64,000 nt of DNA from assembly GCA_022829145.1 (NCBI GenBank), contig CM040745.1, positions 29,425,906 through 29,489,905 on the forward strand, given 5' to 3'. The stretch's first letter is position 1. Every line of letters begins with the position of its first letter. Origin of the DNA: Albula goreensis. Taxonomy: Eukaryota; Chordata; Actinopteri; Albuliformes; Albulidae. Of this stretch, positions 20,858 through 35,100 are shown in pieces. Under the pieces are notes generated by a model. It saw only the letters and a program-made list of their open reading frames with translations. It searched no databases and was not told the origin of the DNA. A program made the translations under genes and the position numbers.

Positions 20858-23410
20858 ATATGAGTGAGAGAGAAGGAGAGTGAGTAAGAGAGTGTGTGTG
20901 TACGATGGATGTTGTTAATAGCTTCAAGCTCCAAAGGGAACACAGAGGAGCTGTTTGTTGTCCCTGCCAATTCTTACACTGTGGGCGTAGAGTAACACTT
21001 ATAGTGCTCAGCTCCCCAGTGCCAGGTTAGATTAGCCGGTCTGGGACGTTACTGGGCCAGAGCACATGGCAGGAGCTCGCAGACCCAGGCTGAGGGACAC
21101 CCAGGGCAGGGGGCCTTTCTTACGCCTCTTTTATTTACAGACAATATCAACTCCTAATGAATATGAAGGCCTACAGAGGACCCCCAGGGTTACTGTACTG
21201 TCAGAAATGCTGAACGGAAAACTGATAGCTTGTCTGACAGATATGATTTCCCCAAAACAGCTTTTAGTTGGCTGTGATGGCTTGGACCTCACTGCAGCCC
21301 AGCCTAAAGGAAAGTCTTTTAATGTCATTGCAACACAAAACAGTTAATTACCAATTACTTTAAATAATGTACTAAGTGCACAATGTACTTTTTGTTGGGA
21401 GGGAAAATGTGTTCCTTCTGTTATTTATGTATTTAGATTTTTTCCCTTCCTTTTTATCACTGTACTAGTGTTCTGGACATTGCAATGAACTGGAGAAAAG
21501 AGTCCTCTTGTTAATGTGTAGCACAAATGATCAGAACAGACCATAAATTGATCAGAGAAATAACTTTGGTACTGGCATATTTAGAATCAAGACAAGCATT
21601 TAAGTTCAGTGTACAAACATACTTTTATATATAATAGTTGTTGCTATAATCCATCCACCCAAATACCTTTGGAAAATTACGCTGTACCTGTGTAATTATG
21701 CATAATGCTTAATACAAGGCCTCACAATAATAAAACATTTTAATAACCTTGCTGTATTCTTTGAAATGGTAACTGATGGGTAATGCCAAAGTATCAGTAT
21801 GTTGTCATCATTTGAATTAAATCTTTTTTTTTTTTGCATTAAAGCAAATTTGAGTGTAGATACACATTTTCATTGATGTAATTTCTGTACTTTTGTAATT
21901 TGTTTTATAAATGCTAAAGTATCCATTAACATGGTAGCTTTGGCAACTAAAACACACAGAATTGCTCACATTAGCCACAACTAACCTTGTTTTATTGGTA
22001 GCCACAGGAGGGCAGTATAGATCTGTGCACATGTTTTATGAGGACCTCACTTGTCCCAATGTTTTTGTTTTGACTGAGATAATGCGATCCATTTAACCAT
22101 ATAATAGCTGGTCAGGTGCTGCTTGAGTGTATGTGTGAATGTGTGCATGTGTGTGCGTGCGTGTGTGTGAGAGCAAGCACACGTGTCTTAAATGCATGTG
22201 CATATGTGCATGAATTTATATTTCTCGTATGAGACAGGTATGGTATTTCTATTTCTATGATGTTGCTATAAACTGATTCAGTACACAAAAAGATAATCAG
22301 GATGGACTGTATTTCAGCAGTTCAACTACCTACTGGCCAGACACTCGGAATTATTAGGTAATATTTATCTGCAAATGGTTTTCTGGATTTATTTACTTAT
22401 TTTTATTTATTCAAGTTGGCAGTCTATTTGAACTAAAACTGACTGCCTTAATTGTACTAATTAGACCTCCCCATTTGGGAAAAATGCTGTCTGATACCGG
22501 TGGCATGCCAGGACCAAGACTGGATGAAGAACAGACAGTCTGCTGGTTTGACATTAGCAGTCAGTTTTATCACAAGCAGCTCAGAGTGCGAACTGTCCTC
22601 TTCTTCCTGGGCTCCAAGTGCAAGACCACCCATGATTATCAGGAGTTGACACCAGGGGGCAGACATCCCAAGAGGCTTTTCTATTCTGAGCACAGAGCTT
22701 CAGAGACAATGCTCTGGTCTGACACCGCTGCAGAGCAGGTTTGGTGACAGACTGTTGGTGGTGAGAAAACAATGATTTTTTTTGTGGTGCATTCTGCAGA
22801 AACTGACAAACCAGGAAACATGTGGAAGACATTTTTGGAAGTCATGTTGAGTTGTCAATTGGATGTCAATGTAACACTATTTTCAAAGCAGTCCATACTA
22901 GCACCGACCATACTGTTTCATTGTGATCAGATGAAAAGGGCAGTAGATGGAGAATATCTTTTTTGAAACTAATGTCTTGAAGAGATTTACACAGCTGAGA
23001 GACTGAGATACACATTTGATTGCCACTATCACTATGACTGTATTGACTGTTAAGTTTGCCCTTTCTCTGCTATCCTCAAGGCTCAGCTGCCAATAAAGTC
23101 ACTTAGGAATTCTGTCATCCAGTGATTCTTCACTGTTGGCGTCTTTTGACTTTTTAATGACTGATGCTAACTCAGTGTGTCCCCATAAGGCATCTGTGCT
23201 AACAGGTGTAGACGTGAGCACTGCTACCCAGCTCTCCATGTACAAACTGCAACCCTAACTGCCATCATCAGGACCAGAATTTGAAGCATTTTTTTGCTGC
23301 TAAAAAGTCTGAGACATCTTTGACATAAAACACTGTGGTCCAAATAAGGGATTAAAATATGTGTGTATGTGTGTGTGCATGTGCATTTATGTGTATATGT
23401 GCGTGTGTTT

Positions 23411-23416
<6 letters not shown>
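20856..23416. other. intergenic, no gene recognised
   Basis: The 93-codon plus frame at 21066-21347 and the 90-codon plus frame at 22475-22747 were inspected and match no family I recognise. AT-rich stretches and imperfect GT runs (near 22140-22170) fill the rest. Confidence 0.5.

Positions 23417-23494
<78 letters not shown>
23417..23494 (+). repeat. (GT)n microsatellite
   Basis: A pure GT tract of about 78 bases, preceded by imperfect GT-rich sequence from 23360. Confidence 0.97.
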
Positions 23495-23495
<1 letters not shown>

Positions 23496-25265
23496 ACATG
23501 TGTCTATGTCTGTGTTGAAAGCCAGGTCAGTCTGTCCCTACAACACAGAGGAGTCTCCATGGTGTAAGACACAGAGCAACGAGACTGACCTGAGCTGTGT
23601 TCAATCAAGCGGCACGCTGCAAACACTCAAAGCATCACTTTAAAAAAAAACAGAGGTCAGATACGAGGGTCACACTGTAAGAAAAGAAATATTTAAAAAG
23701 GGGGAGCGGTTCAGGTGGAATATGTCATTCTGCAAGTCACAACGGTGGACGGCATGGGGAGGACTCACCCAAGAGGGGTGATTCGGATTTATTCCGAATG
23801 TTGACCATAGGTCAAGAAGCGTCTCTGAGAGACATTGAGATACTGAAGCTGCTGTCCATTAAACACCAGAATGAAATACTGTTTGACTTATGACTTTCTG
23901 GACATGCCGTTTGGGTTACGGAGGGAAAGGATAACGGTATTTTTGCGTGCTGCATAGCACAGCTTGGGTCATCCTGATCAAGGCGCATGATTTGCGCTTT
24001 CAGTGTTGTGGCCTGCAACAGCTGCAGCTTGTTAAAGTCAATGTTGCATTATACCAGGGGAAAGAAAGAAGTGGAAGCAGTTGTAAAGAGAGAAAGGCAG
24101 GGGGTAGAGGTTGGACAGGCCCAAGACTCACATGAGGCACACAAACATGGAGTTTGGCCTACATTCAGTTGAGGAGTAATAAAAATGGAATAAGTTGTTT
24201 TGCTTGTAATGATACAAAGTAGTAGTGATTTTATCACAATGGGGAGCCATATTTAGTTAATGTCCTGTCAACAGAGATTAGCTACAGCTGCCAATACTGG
24301 CTTAAAAATAACTAATTGAACTCTAATACCCCCAACAACACATGTCTGTTTTCAAGAATATTACAGTATTTGCACAGTAACACTCCAGCCACACACAAAA
24401 ACACACATGTGCTCTTGCACAGACAAAGGTATTCACACTGCACTGTCTCTGAGTGTTCAACTACACCCTTGTTTGCAAAAGAATGTATGACTTTATAATA
24501 CATTCCCAATTCCATAAGGACATTATGGAGTAAATCAAATCTGTTACTACAATGGTGAAAAAACACTGTGACAACATAATTGTGATGAGTTCATGCGTCT
24601 ACAATGTGGAGAGAACATTATGTGTTCGCTGAAGAGGCTTATCTTGGACAAACATCTTGTGCTTAATAAAATGTTGACCGATTCTTGCCAGAAAAGCAGC
24701 ATGCCCCCACATAAGTTTTACCTAAGTCCATCATTTGACAGCTATGTACCCTTATGAACAAACTGGCAGTGTGTCTGGCACACGAGCAATGAGAGGAGTG
24801 TTTGCTTTATGTTTATGTTATTGGTGCAGAAAACTCATTTTGACATCATGGTATGCCTTGTCCATCTGCAGTGGATCGCATAACAATATCTCCCTCCAAA
24901 GATAACAAAATGAGGTTTAAAATTAAAGTGGGGGAGCAGAGGCTGTCCTTAGCACATGGAATTCATTCGATACTATAGCAATGACTGCATGGTTACTCCA
25001 GGGAGGACCCAGCGGGGTACAGAATGTATTTGAGAAGGATCACACTGTCATTTCGGTTAGGACAGGGAAATGCACAGAGTGTGCACTTGTCAGCACAAGA
25101 ATGATCACAGTCACGACAGGGAGGACTGGAAAGAACAGCCCAGAATAAACCGTGATGTTCTAACTTCAAGATCAGCATCACTAAGCTTCTCATCCCTATC
25201 GTTCTCTCTCTGAACACAGACTCCGACTCTCTCCTTTCACAAGTTTGTATTATTAAAGCTGGAGC
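23495..25265. other. intergenic, no gene recognised
   Basis: I see no coding exon, RNA gene or clear mobile element in this stretch. Confidence 0.5.
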
Positions 25266-25317
25266 TTGAAACTGAATCTGAGAGAAAGAGAGAGAGAGAG
25301 AGAGCTGGAGGGAGCTG

Positions 25318-25375
25318 AGGACATTAATGTGAATACAGGACACCCTGTATTCACATTAATGGCAGTGGGTGTCCT
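25318..25375. repeat. perfect inverted repeat with nested flanking palindrome
   Basis: The arms 25322-25339 (cattaatgtgaatacagg) and 25344-25361 are perfect 18-base reverse complements around a 4-base acac loop. A second, overlapping inverted pair joins 25337-25345 (aggacaccc) with 25367-25375. A GA-rich tract lies just upstream. Confidence 0.9.
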
Positions 25376-28300
25376 GAGCATATTACATTATCTTGTTTGG
25401 AAAGAGCTGTTCGTTGGCGGGAGCTTTAGCCTCACTATTCACAGTCAGCCATACCTGCTTATATTGCACTCCATCATCTCATTACCACTATGAGAATGGT
25501 CATTTGTAGAGCTAATTTTGGGATAAAGTGAAAATTTGGCTGGGTAGAAAGAACAGGAAATATGAGCAGGAATTGAGCAAAGAAAGTGCAGGTAACACTT
25601 CCTATGTTCACAGGCACCACAAAAAGAATGAACACATATTAATGCTGCTCCACAATTAAGGTCAGACTGATGGTAAGATGGATTTAGTTCTTATCCAGGT
25701 CCTTTGTAGGCCTCTACAGCTGTTCGACAGTCTTCCATCGGACCATCTCAAAATGACTTCAGAGACATCACTCTTATTTCACATAAAATGGCATCATGAA
25801 AGAACTAAAATGGTATGAAACCCAGAAACACGAATGTATACACAGCACTTCATTTATGTATTTGTTTCAAGTGGACATCCTCTGTATGAAAAAGGGAATG
25901 AGACTCTCAATCCCTGGAACACATATTCCAATAGCTAAACCAATTTACCAGCTGAGACAATAAATGAACTTAATTTATGACTCAGAATTAAGCAGCCATG
26001 TTTTGACTACAAACATATCCCCCACAACTGGGCATGGGAAGACAGTGCCAGGGTAAGTCTGGTGCTGGCTAAGGACCTGCCTCTGATGAGCTGGGGGAAG
26101 GGAAACGTGCTAAATAAAACCGTCCTGAGCGGGCCCCACTTGTGCACGGAACAGACGACAGCAGGTAGTTTCTCTCGTTTGGAGTGAATGGTAGTGACTT
26201 TCCACCCAAAAGTGTTCCGTCAGCATCAGGCCAGCCCCATACCAGCTTCTCCTGGCAAGTGTCAACTGACTCAAAGTAAACAAAAGAGTTATTTTAGTGA
26301 AAGGGAAGGAGAGAAAAAAACATTCTGGGAGTTACAGCAGTCCAGAACCCCCCTCTCATTACCCCCACATGCCAGGACTCTGCTGTGTGACGAATAAAGG
26401 GCTTATTCAGGGGGTCCCACCTCATTCTGCAAATGCTCCTAACAAGAGGAAAAAACCCACTCCCAAGGAGCCACTTTCAGGTCAAGGCAAAATATTAAAG
26501 AATTCAACATCCTCACACCTGTGGAAAAAAGATGCTGGATCTTGGTACATTCAAAGTTAGCAAGAGAGTACTGAAGAAGCTGGAAACAAACACAATAAAA
26601 TTGCTTGGTGTACTTTACCCAAACTATGTTTAATGCACCTGAAAAGCTCTGTGTTATTGTTATGGCTATGACAAATTGGGACCATAAGCATGATGCTGTA
26701 CTTCACTATGCCTGATGTAAAATATTATTGTTTGAGGTCAGAGGCAGACAGGTGAGTATCTGGGAAATGTATTATCCTGCGCAGTGCACAACTCCAGGGG
26801 GTAGAGGGCTAGGAGCAGACACAGACAGCTGCGCCAGCTCAGAATGATGTATTGTTTGATGCTTTCAATTTTGGAAATTGGAAAGTCCAGGGCTCCAACC
26901 ATCTTATCATATTTTTCCTGCTGAAGAAGGGACTTCAAAGATTTCTTGACCTGCCAACCAATGACAATATGTCAATTGTCAGATCCTGTAAAAGTGTTAT
27001 GAATTCTGTGTTTGGTGTGTGTTCATGCTTTTCCATGTGTTTCTTGGGTGAGTGTGAGTGTGTCTATAGCCATGCCTTTGCATGGGCTTCATGGATAAGT
27101 ATGTTTGTGTGTATGTGTGTGTGTGTTTTAGTAAAGCAAAGGGGACACATTATTCAGACCTCGAAACCACAGGGGGCTTTTCAGTGTTGAAATCATAAAA
27201 CTCACTACGGAAACGCGGACATGCTCCAGACGGCATGTCAGTTAGAATTCTCTTGTAGGTAAATGCAAAGACGGTGTTTGCAGGCCTTCCTCTCGAAGCG
27301 CAACACTGGCTGTGGTGTTGACAGAGTTTTAATGTACTGGCATGTAAGTGTTAGCGTGTTGAGCGTTGTTTTGCTAGCGTTGAAGAATGTGTTTCACTAT
27401 TAGCATCCTGTTGAAACAGGCTTTGTGGCTTCATGTGTTCAGAGTGTACGTCTGGGCTTCTCTGTGTGTTTTCAGAGCGTGTGTGTCCTTCTCTGTGTAT
27501 TTGCAGCATGTGTGTTCCTTTTCCTCAGTGTGTATTTGTGTTCCGAGTGTGCGCCCCTACTTTTTCTGTGTGCCTGCAGGCAGTATGAAGTCCTCCACAC
27601 ACTGCCATATAGGGTCACTGGGTTATGGAGGGGAAGTGGAATCAGGGCCAGCAGCGTGGGGGAAGAGGGGGAGCCCAGCAAGCTGGGGTTTGGGGAGAGG
27701 TGGTGAAAGGGTTCAGATAACAACTTGTCTATCCGGCTGTAATCACTCTGTTGAACTAATGCCAAGTGGGTCAGACCCTCAAAATAACTGTGCTAGTGTG
27801 TGTGGAGGATGAGACTTTATTACTGTAAGATGGAAGATCGGCCTGTGTCACAGTGTGGGTGGTAAAGAAAAGGCTGTGCTACTATATGTGTGTATGGTGT
27901 GCTGTGTTACTTTGGACAGGATGAAAGCAAAGTCTGCATATATTTGTCTCCTTCAACATCAATGAAAGCAGTGATATTACTAGCATTCGACATGGTACAA
28001 CGGTCCAGTTTTGATTAGCAACTGTTCCCAGCAATGCCAGACATGATGTACGATGACATTAAAATACTGTGCTGACTGACCAAAGAGCAGTCATAAATGA
28101 TTCAGCTTTTTCATATTCCCCCCACACATTTGCCCACCCAAACCAAACATACCAGCCCTACTGCTGCTACAGACTCCCACAGACACAGGATGGAGCGGCC
28201 GATTGTGTGACCTTGTGTGGTTCACATGTCAACAAGCTTGTCACGTCTCACGCTGCAAACACATCACTATTCACATCGTAGCTCTGCCGCCAGCAGAAAA

Positions 28301-29165
28301 ACCCATCATATGTTCAGTTAGTGTGAAGCCTGCCATCCACGGCCGCCGGAAACCGATGAGCCTGATGAACGTATCAGAGGCTGCTGACTTACCTCTATGT
28401 TTCTCTGACAAGACCCAGCCAAGAGTCAACCAATGCTTCTCCAACGCTGAATCCCTGTAATTTAGACACAATTTTGAGCTTTAAAAAATATGCATGCCTT
28501 CTGGTAAAGCCAGGTAGTATTAATGATTGTGTACAAAATCAAAATAAAGCTATTCCCCCAAGATAAATTGAACCATTTACTAATTAACTTTGAGGTGTGT
28601 GATGCTATATTAGCTATTGTCAGCTCGGTAGCTAAAAATCAACATAAACTTCCAATGTCAATCAATCAGTGAACTTTTTTTAGCCGTCATGAATATTTCA
28701 CCATATAGCCTATTTGTGTAATTGTCAGTATATCACTGCATGGTTTTTGTCAGTAGTTAGATACAGTTTGGCTGAAGTCAAGATTGTGCCATTCTGTTTC
28801 ATGATTGTTAAAGTGTTCTCTCCAGCCTATCATTTGGAATCCCATGAAAACGTGCAAAATGGTCGTCAGCATGTGAGTGCCGCTTCGCTACACTGCCATT
28901 GACGTCTTTGGACATCCTGTAGGTGTCGGACTGCATTACTGTCTGGGGGTGGGGGTGGCGGGGGCAGGGTTGTGTTACTGTGTATGGGGGCCAGATGGTG
29001 CTGTATTCCTGTGATATAGGGACAGGGCTGTGTTACTGTGTGAGGGGAAGATGAGACTGGCAGTTGGTAGGACCTGGAGCGGAGGGGTTTTTCTTGGTTC
29101 TGTTTATTTTTCTTGCCCTCAGGGAAAGCCTCCTGGTTTTCGGGGAAGTCTATTCACGTGTGTTA
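25376..29165. other. intergenic, no gene recognised
   Basis: Several frames of 80-140 codons (for example 27387-27812 plus) were inspected and resemble no known protein; many are GT-rich low-complexity translations. No mobile element was recognised. Confidence 0.5.
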
Positions 29166-29170
29166 AAAAA

Positions 29171-29182
29171 GGGGGGGGGGGG
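29171..29182 (+). repeat. poly(G) run
   Basis: Twelve consecutive G, followed at 29279-29331 by more G-rich sequence (ggggtggg-type runs). Confidence 0.95.
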
Positions 29183-32100
29183 AGAAAGTGGTATAAAAAC
29201 ATGCTGATGCAGACATTTTGAGACATATTGAGGAAATTGGAAATGTGTGGCGTACGTATGTGTGTGAGAGATTGCATTTGGGGGTTGGTGGTGAATGGGA
29301 AAAGGTGGGGGTGGGGGGTGGGGTGTGTGGGGTTTAAATATGAAGTATAATGTCAAACTATGGGGAAGAACATTCCAATGCACACCACAGCTGTGGCCAC
29401 ATTGGAAATGGTGGGAGGGGGAGAAAGTAGAAAGAGTTGGGGTAAAATAATTAAGGAGGGATGGAATAAACAAGGAGGCCTGATGAGAGACTGGCGCTTG
29501 GGGCATCGTGTATGCCTCCTGCAGTAGGTTATCCCAATTCTGAGTACAAAAGCCCCTCGCAACCATCTGCAATTAATCTGTTCCACTCTGTGAAGGTTGC
29601 ACACAAACGTGCAGAGTCAGGCCCTCTCCAGGTGTGACACAGAGATGGCGGTCTGCAGATCTCAGAGCAATGGTGCTGTGGTGAGACGCTCAGTCAGGTC
29701 ATTGCAAAAGAGCTCAGATTCTGTGGTGAAGCTCTGAGCTTCCTTTGGGCTGTCTTTGTTTCACCTTTTAAAAGAACCCAGACAATGGATATTTCAGTGA
29801 GAAATACCCTGAGATAATACACCATAGAATACATGCTGGCGTATTATGGATCTGTACTATAGTTAGCCTCACCCGGAATCTGTGGTGAGGTCTCTCATGA
29901 TAGTCCTCATTTTCATATCACTGCTATGTCTGTGTTAGACTAATGGCTTCTGCAAGAAGTCAGATTTGCCTGTCTTTCTCTTTACATGGTTTGCAAATCA
30001 AGCTAGTGTGTCCTTTTGTATGATGCCATATGAAATGTACATAAGAATGGAGTGGTCTAAGATCCATAGACAGACATGTTTTTCAGCCTCCTGTCCTGAG
30101 ATGGGGGCTTAGGTGTCTTCATATTTTTGTGGTTCTCTTTCAATCAGCACCTACTTTGACCTTGAGATACAAGTATGTGACCTCTAACTAATTACTAGCT
30201 TAATATCTAAAGTAAGTGCTAAAGCACACAGGAAACACGGCAGACAACACCTCTACAGAACTGGAGGAAAAATACTTCTGTTTGATGACTAAGATTTCTG
30301 TTTTCCACTTTAGATGACTTAGATAGGACGCCATTTTGTGAACTACTACTGCAGCAACATCACACATTCTTTATAAGTTTGACTTCAGTCACAATCACTA
30401 AATCCAAAAATTGTCTTTTCAGTAAGTGGAAGACTTCACCCACGGGCAGACTAATGTTTGCGCTGTAAAGCTAAAGTTCATATATATAAGTTCATATACT
30501 TTCCCCTTCAAAATTCCTCTGATGATTGGAACATTTTTAGTTATTAGCAGTTACACTTTTCCTTAATGGCCATGAAAATATATAAAATGAAATGAAAATA
30601 TACAGCAACCTATTGTGGCTTGAGGATCAAAAAATCATTCCATTACCTCCCTCAGAGAGTCCTACACCATATGGCAGCTTATGAGATCATGGCTGTCAGG
30701 TCATTTTTGGATATGAACATGCAGGCTGAAGGGCAGCAAACCAAGCCAGACAGAATATCTGTAAACTCTGTGGTTGCTCCCGACTGCTTACCCCACAATG
30801 TCAAGTAAACTAGACAATACAATGACAAGACAAACTCAGTGAAAATATATCTCATGCACTTTCTCAAAGGACAAATAGAATTTACAGAAAAGCTTGTCTT
30901 TAGTCTGTCCCTTTGTATCTAAGTCCATAAGGGTAGAGCTTGCACCATTGACTGAGGCAATGAACTGTAATACCAAGGCCGGTAGCATCACCATAAACCA
31001 GCGGTGCAGTGCAGCGGAGTTCCAGACATGCCAGCGATTTCCTGAGAGTCGGTGGCACTCATCCGAATGCATTGCGGTGGAACACTTCGCCAGGCCAGTC
31101 AGCGACCCATCTGTGGTCTGTCTCTTACATGTCTGTGGTCAGATCATAGCGATGCAGCCATAAACACATAACTCAAGCCCACAGCAACAAGGCTAGCATG
31201 CTCAACAGAGTGACCTCAGACGAATAGGTTGTTACACTCTCTTTTCCTCTGTATCTCCCTCTTTCACACTTTTTCCCTCGTTCTCTCCTTCTCCTCTTTC
31301 TCCCCCGATCACTCCTCTCTGGTGTTTGGTCTCTGTCCAGGCACGGATCAGATTAGGCTGCAGATAAGGGAGATTTGCTGTCCACACAGACCATAAGCCT
31401 CCTCTCTGATGCTCACTGTGATGGGATTTATTGTTTGGTTTTAATTCAATAGCAGTCTTCCGCTGCAAAATGGAACAGTGTGTTTCTGAAATCCAGATCT
31501 GTTTGATTAGCCTGCTGTCCAAAGCACAAGCCATAAAGGGCTTCAGCAGCGTGTGAAAAGGACGTCATGTGCCATCACACGAGTGAGCTTGAGGGGAGAT
31601 GCCTGTGGGTGGGTGTGTGCCTACATGCATACATGTGTGTTTGTATGCATGCACACATGTGTACTGTTGCAGCTGTGTGCAGTTTTCTCCTGGGTTTGAG
31701 CCTCCCAGATAGCCATGGGACACACATACCGCTAACGCACAGCACATGACTTCTGAAAGTGGGTTCCTTTCACTTTCACAAAACATAATTAAGCATAATA
31801 AAACTCTGACCTAGTTCTAGGAGTGCATGGGTAAAGGAGGGGGGTGCAAGGCCTCCCTGCTCCCACCCCCCCTCGCCCAACCTTTGCCCAGACAGGGCTT
31901 CTTTGAGGATTAATGGGGTTGCTTGTTGCTCAGAGGACAATGAACAGTGCCTGCCTCGCACCCATCACTGAGGAGCCCCAATTCTCCCGGGAGTCACACA
32001 GAACCAGGGTCCAGGTCGCGGCCCGTTTACGCTAGCCATTTTTGTTTATTTTTCTTATGGTTCTGATTTTGAGGGGGGGAACAAACGGTTAATCCCATGG

Positions 32101-35100
32101 TTTTGGAAATCCCCCCACCCCCACCTTTTCCCTTTGCAACACTAACAGCCGTTACAAGAAAAATCAAATGGAAGCCGAAGTTGGGCTGCCTCTTTGTTTT
32201 TAATTTGCAGTATTAAGATGACAAGTAATAAGACTGCGGCACATCTGGGGGAGTGCTGTTCTGGGAACAGTTAGGAACCGAAGACTGTGGTTTGGACCAA
32301 TGATCAGGCATCAGATTGCAGCGCGCACCTCCTCACTTTACGGCCGAAGCGTAAACACACGTCACCGACTTGGGTCAGACAACCATCTCTAGCTTTCCTG
32401 ACGCACTTTTCCTAGCTAGTGGGAACAAATGGGAAAACAACAATAATATTCCCGTAAGCACAGGAGTAGATCTTTTTCATATGTTCACTCTATGACTGAA
32501 GGTTTTCCCCACCCCCTGAACTCCATCCTTAAGGCTGAGTAGCAGAGAATCGCTGCTTCTTCATGGATAAGGACATGTGCTGACTGAAAGAATAATGTGG
32601 TGCGAGTGTAAAATGAGTCAGACTTTTCTGCACGGGAGATCAGGTTTTCCTGGCAGCCCATTCAGAGGTGTTTGTTGTGAGAAAAAGAGGCCGTATTTTT
32701 ACTGAGTCATGAGGAGAAAATGGTTTCAGTCACAAACAACACTGAGGCAAGGCCACGTGTGTGTCCAGTTTCCACCATCAACTAAATCAATAACCCAGAC
32801 CTCCCCCATTCAAGCACTGTTGGATGTGTTTGTGCAAGGAAACCGGTTGCCTGCAAATCGCTGAAAATCAAACACATAAACAGCTGAAGTAACAATACTA
32901 AGGTTCCTGAGATTCCCATAAAGGGCAAAAGCATTGAGAACTGGTTTTCCACATGGATCTAGTGTAACTCTCCAGATTGCCATATGGTATTTTGGATGTA
33001 GGAGATTATATTATGTCCATGAGCGAGTATGCAGCATCTTCCACTGCCTGCTCCTGTGTGATGGGGCTAACACTACAGCCGCTCCCATGCAGGACAGTCA
33101 TGTTCCTCCCCTAAGCCAATGGGCTTAAAGCTTAATGGGCATCTCCAGCCAGGTCCTGTGTTCCTGTCTCAGTCAGGCTTCGTCCAGGATCTCCACTCTG
33201 CAATGGGCTCTAAGCGAAACATCAGCTATAGCGGTCAAAGTGAAAAAGGAGGAGCTGGTTTAATAATCTCCTCCCTGGCAGTAGACCCAGCTGTTTAAGG
33301 CTGATGGATCACAGAGGGGAGCTTTTCCCTCGGGCCCACACTCAAACACTTTATTCCAGGAGCAGTGGCATTTTCACAGAAAGCTTAAAGAAGGGGAGCT
33401 GAGCACGGAGACAGCACGCTCATGTTTATGCGCTGACTTTTGGGCTGTAAACACCATTGTGATCATTATGAGTATGGCCTGAGATTCAGTAAAACTCAAC
33501 ATAATTACTGAGTTGTAGTATGTAGTAAATAACAAGTAATTTAGCAGTAAAAAATGAGAAAGAAAAAAGTAGTACAAAGCTTGTGGTTTATGCAAAACCA
33601 GTGCAACTAAAGTAGTTTTTAGAGAGTATATGAATATTTGAAAACTACAAGGAACACCAACTAAAAGCAGTCACACTTAACCGAGGCACAGGAAAGGTCA
33701 CAAGGGCCACGTCTCTGAATACACCTGCACGTCTGGGTGCCATGCTCAAATAAACTGGTGCTGGCTTTGGGCTTGCGGTTCTGCTCGATTACACCTGACG
33801 GGAGGTGTTGGCACGTTGAGGATCACTTCTCTGGTCACTGAGTGGGAGTGAAGAGGAAGTCCTGCACTGTTTCTTGGTCTTTAGTGTTCAGGCCCATTAA
33901 AGAACCATTACTCTACCAAGACGATGTCATTCTGATAGTCAGACAGGAGGTCTAAGGGGGGAGTGGAGGCTCTCCAGGAAAAGAAAACAAAATGCCGTCT
34001 CTGCATCACTAACTCCTGATCAAGGACATTTCATGTTTGGAAGAGGGCAGCCCTCCTTAGGTTGGGGTGATGTTATTTCTAAATGAAGAACACATTTGGA
34101 GCAGGAGTCTCGCTCCTACAAGTTTAAATATGACTATGGCCGTGACCTCCTCAAACTTGTCATTAAAAGTAAATACAGACTCAGACTTTGGAGATTGAGT
34201 TTACACATACCATATGCGGTCTTGTCAGATTGGGGTTAGGGGTTGTATATTGTGCAGTTGCACAGATAAGATTTGGCAGGATAAGTGCATTAAGGAAAAG
34301 TGGATCAATAAACTTCACGACAAACCTGTGCAAGTCTATTGTCACGTTCTCAGATTCTGAAGCTTAAGTGATAAAGCAAGAGAACTAATTTAACTTGACA
34401 GCTGCATATTCAATAAATAGGTACATAGAGGAACTCCTTGTAGAAGTACAATTGATCTATTCCTACTTACCTGTATGTCTCCCCTTTGAATTCATACCTT
34501 CACTTTAGCAAACATTAGGAAATTTTTGCCTGTAGACAGGAAAACACACAGAAGACCATTTATTTTAGGGCTGTAGGTTCCCAGAGGCACAGTACATTAT
34601 CTGAGGATGTCACATGCAGACTGGATGGCGTACATTGCATCATGGGAGATGTACCATACAACACCACTACATGCTTTTAAAATGAAGCAGACAGGAATGT
34701 TTCCACAACGTCCCATTGCATCTTTGCATGCCATCACATTCCCAGTGTACATCATTTTTATGTATGTATGTATTTATTTATGCATTTTTTTTTAACTACA
34801 CTAGGACTATTTTCAATTTTAGATGTTGTAATAAGTTAGTTATAACAGCAGTGGTAAAATGGTGCTATTTCATAGGAACTGTAATAACAGTGAAAGTATT
34901 ACAAACTCATCACTGCAATGACATGAGGCCAATAGAAATATTAAAATACATATTTCAAGCCACATGGGACATCTTGTTTCCTACAGAATTGGTTCTTTCC
35001 CAATAGCAGCAGAATAATTTTAATGGTCTCAGGTTTGTCTGTAAATCAAACCCAAAACATGTCCCATTCCCATGATAAGGCACTGCCTGTTGGGTAAAGT

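Noticed and set aside
21066-21347. 93-codon frame beginning MAGARRPRLRDTQGRG
   Set aside because: It looked protein-like, but no domain is recognised, the start follows a GC-rich segment and there is no conserved motif or splice signal that would define an exon.
23224-23643. Cys-Val and Thr-His repeat proteins on both strands
   Set aside because: They are translations of a (GT)n/(CA)n microsatellite. The same holds at 20710-20970, 57489-57698, 60412-60860, 8369-8678 and 63574-63807.
25322-25361. microRNA precursor
   Set aside because: The stem is perfect and only 18 bases long with a 4-base loop, too short for a usual pre-miRNA, and the sequence is not a microRNA I know.
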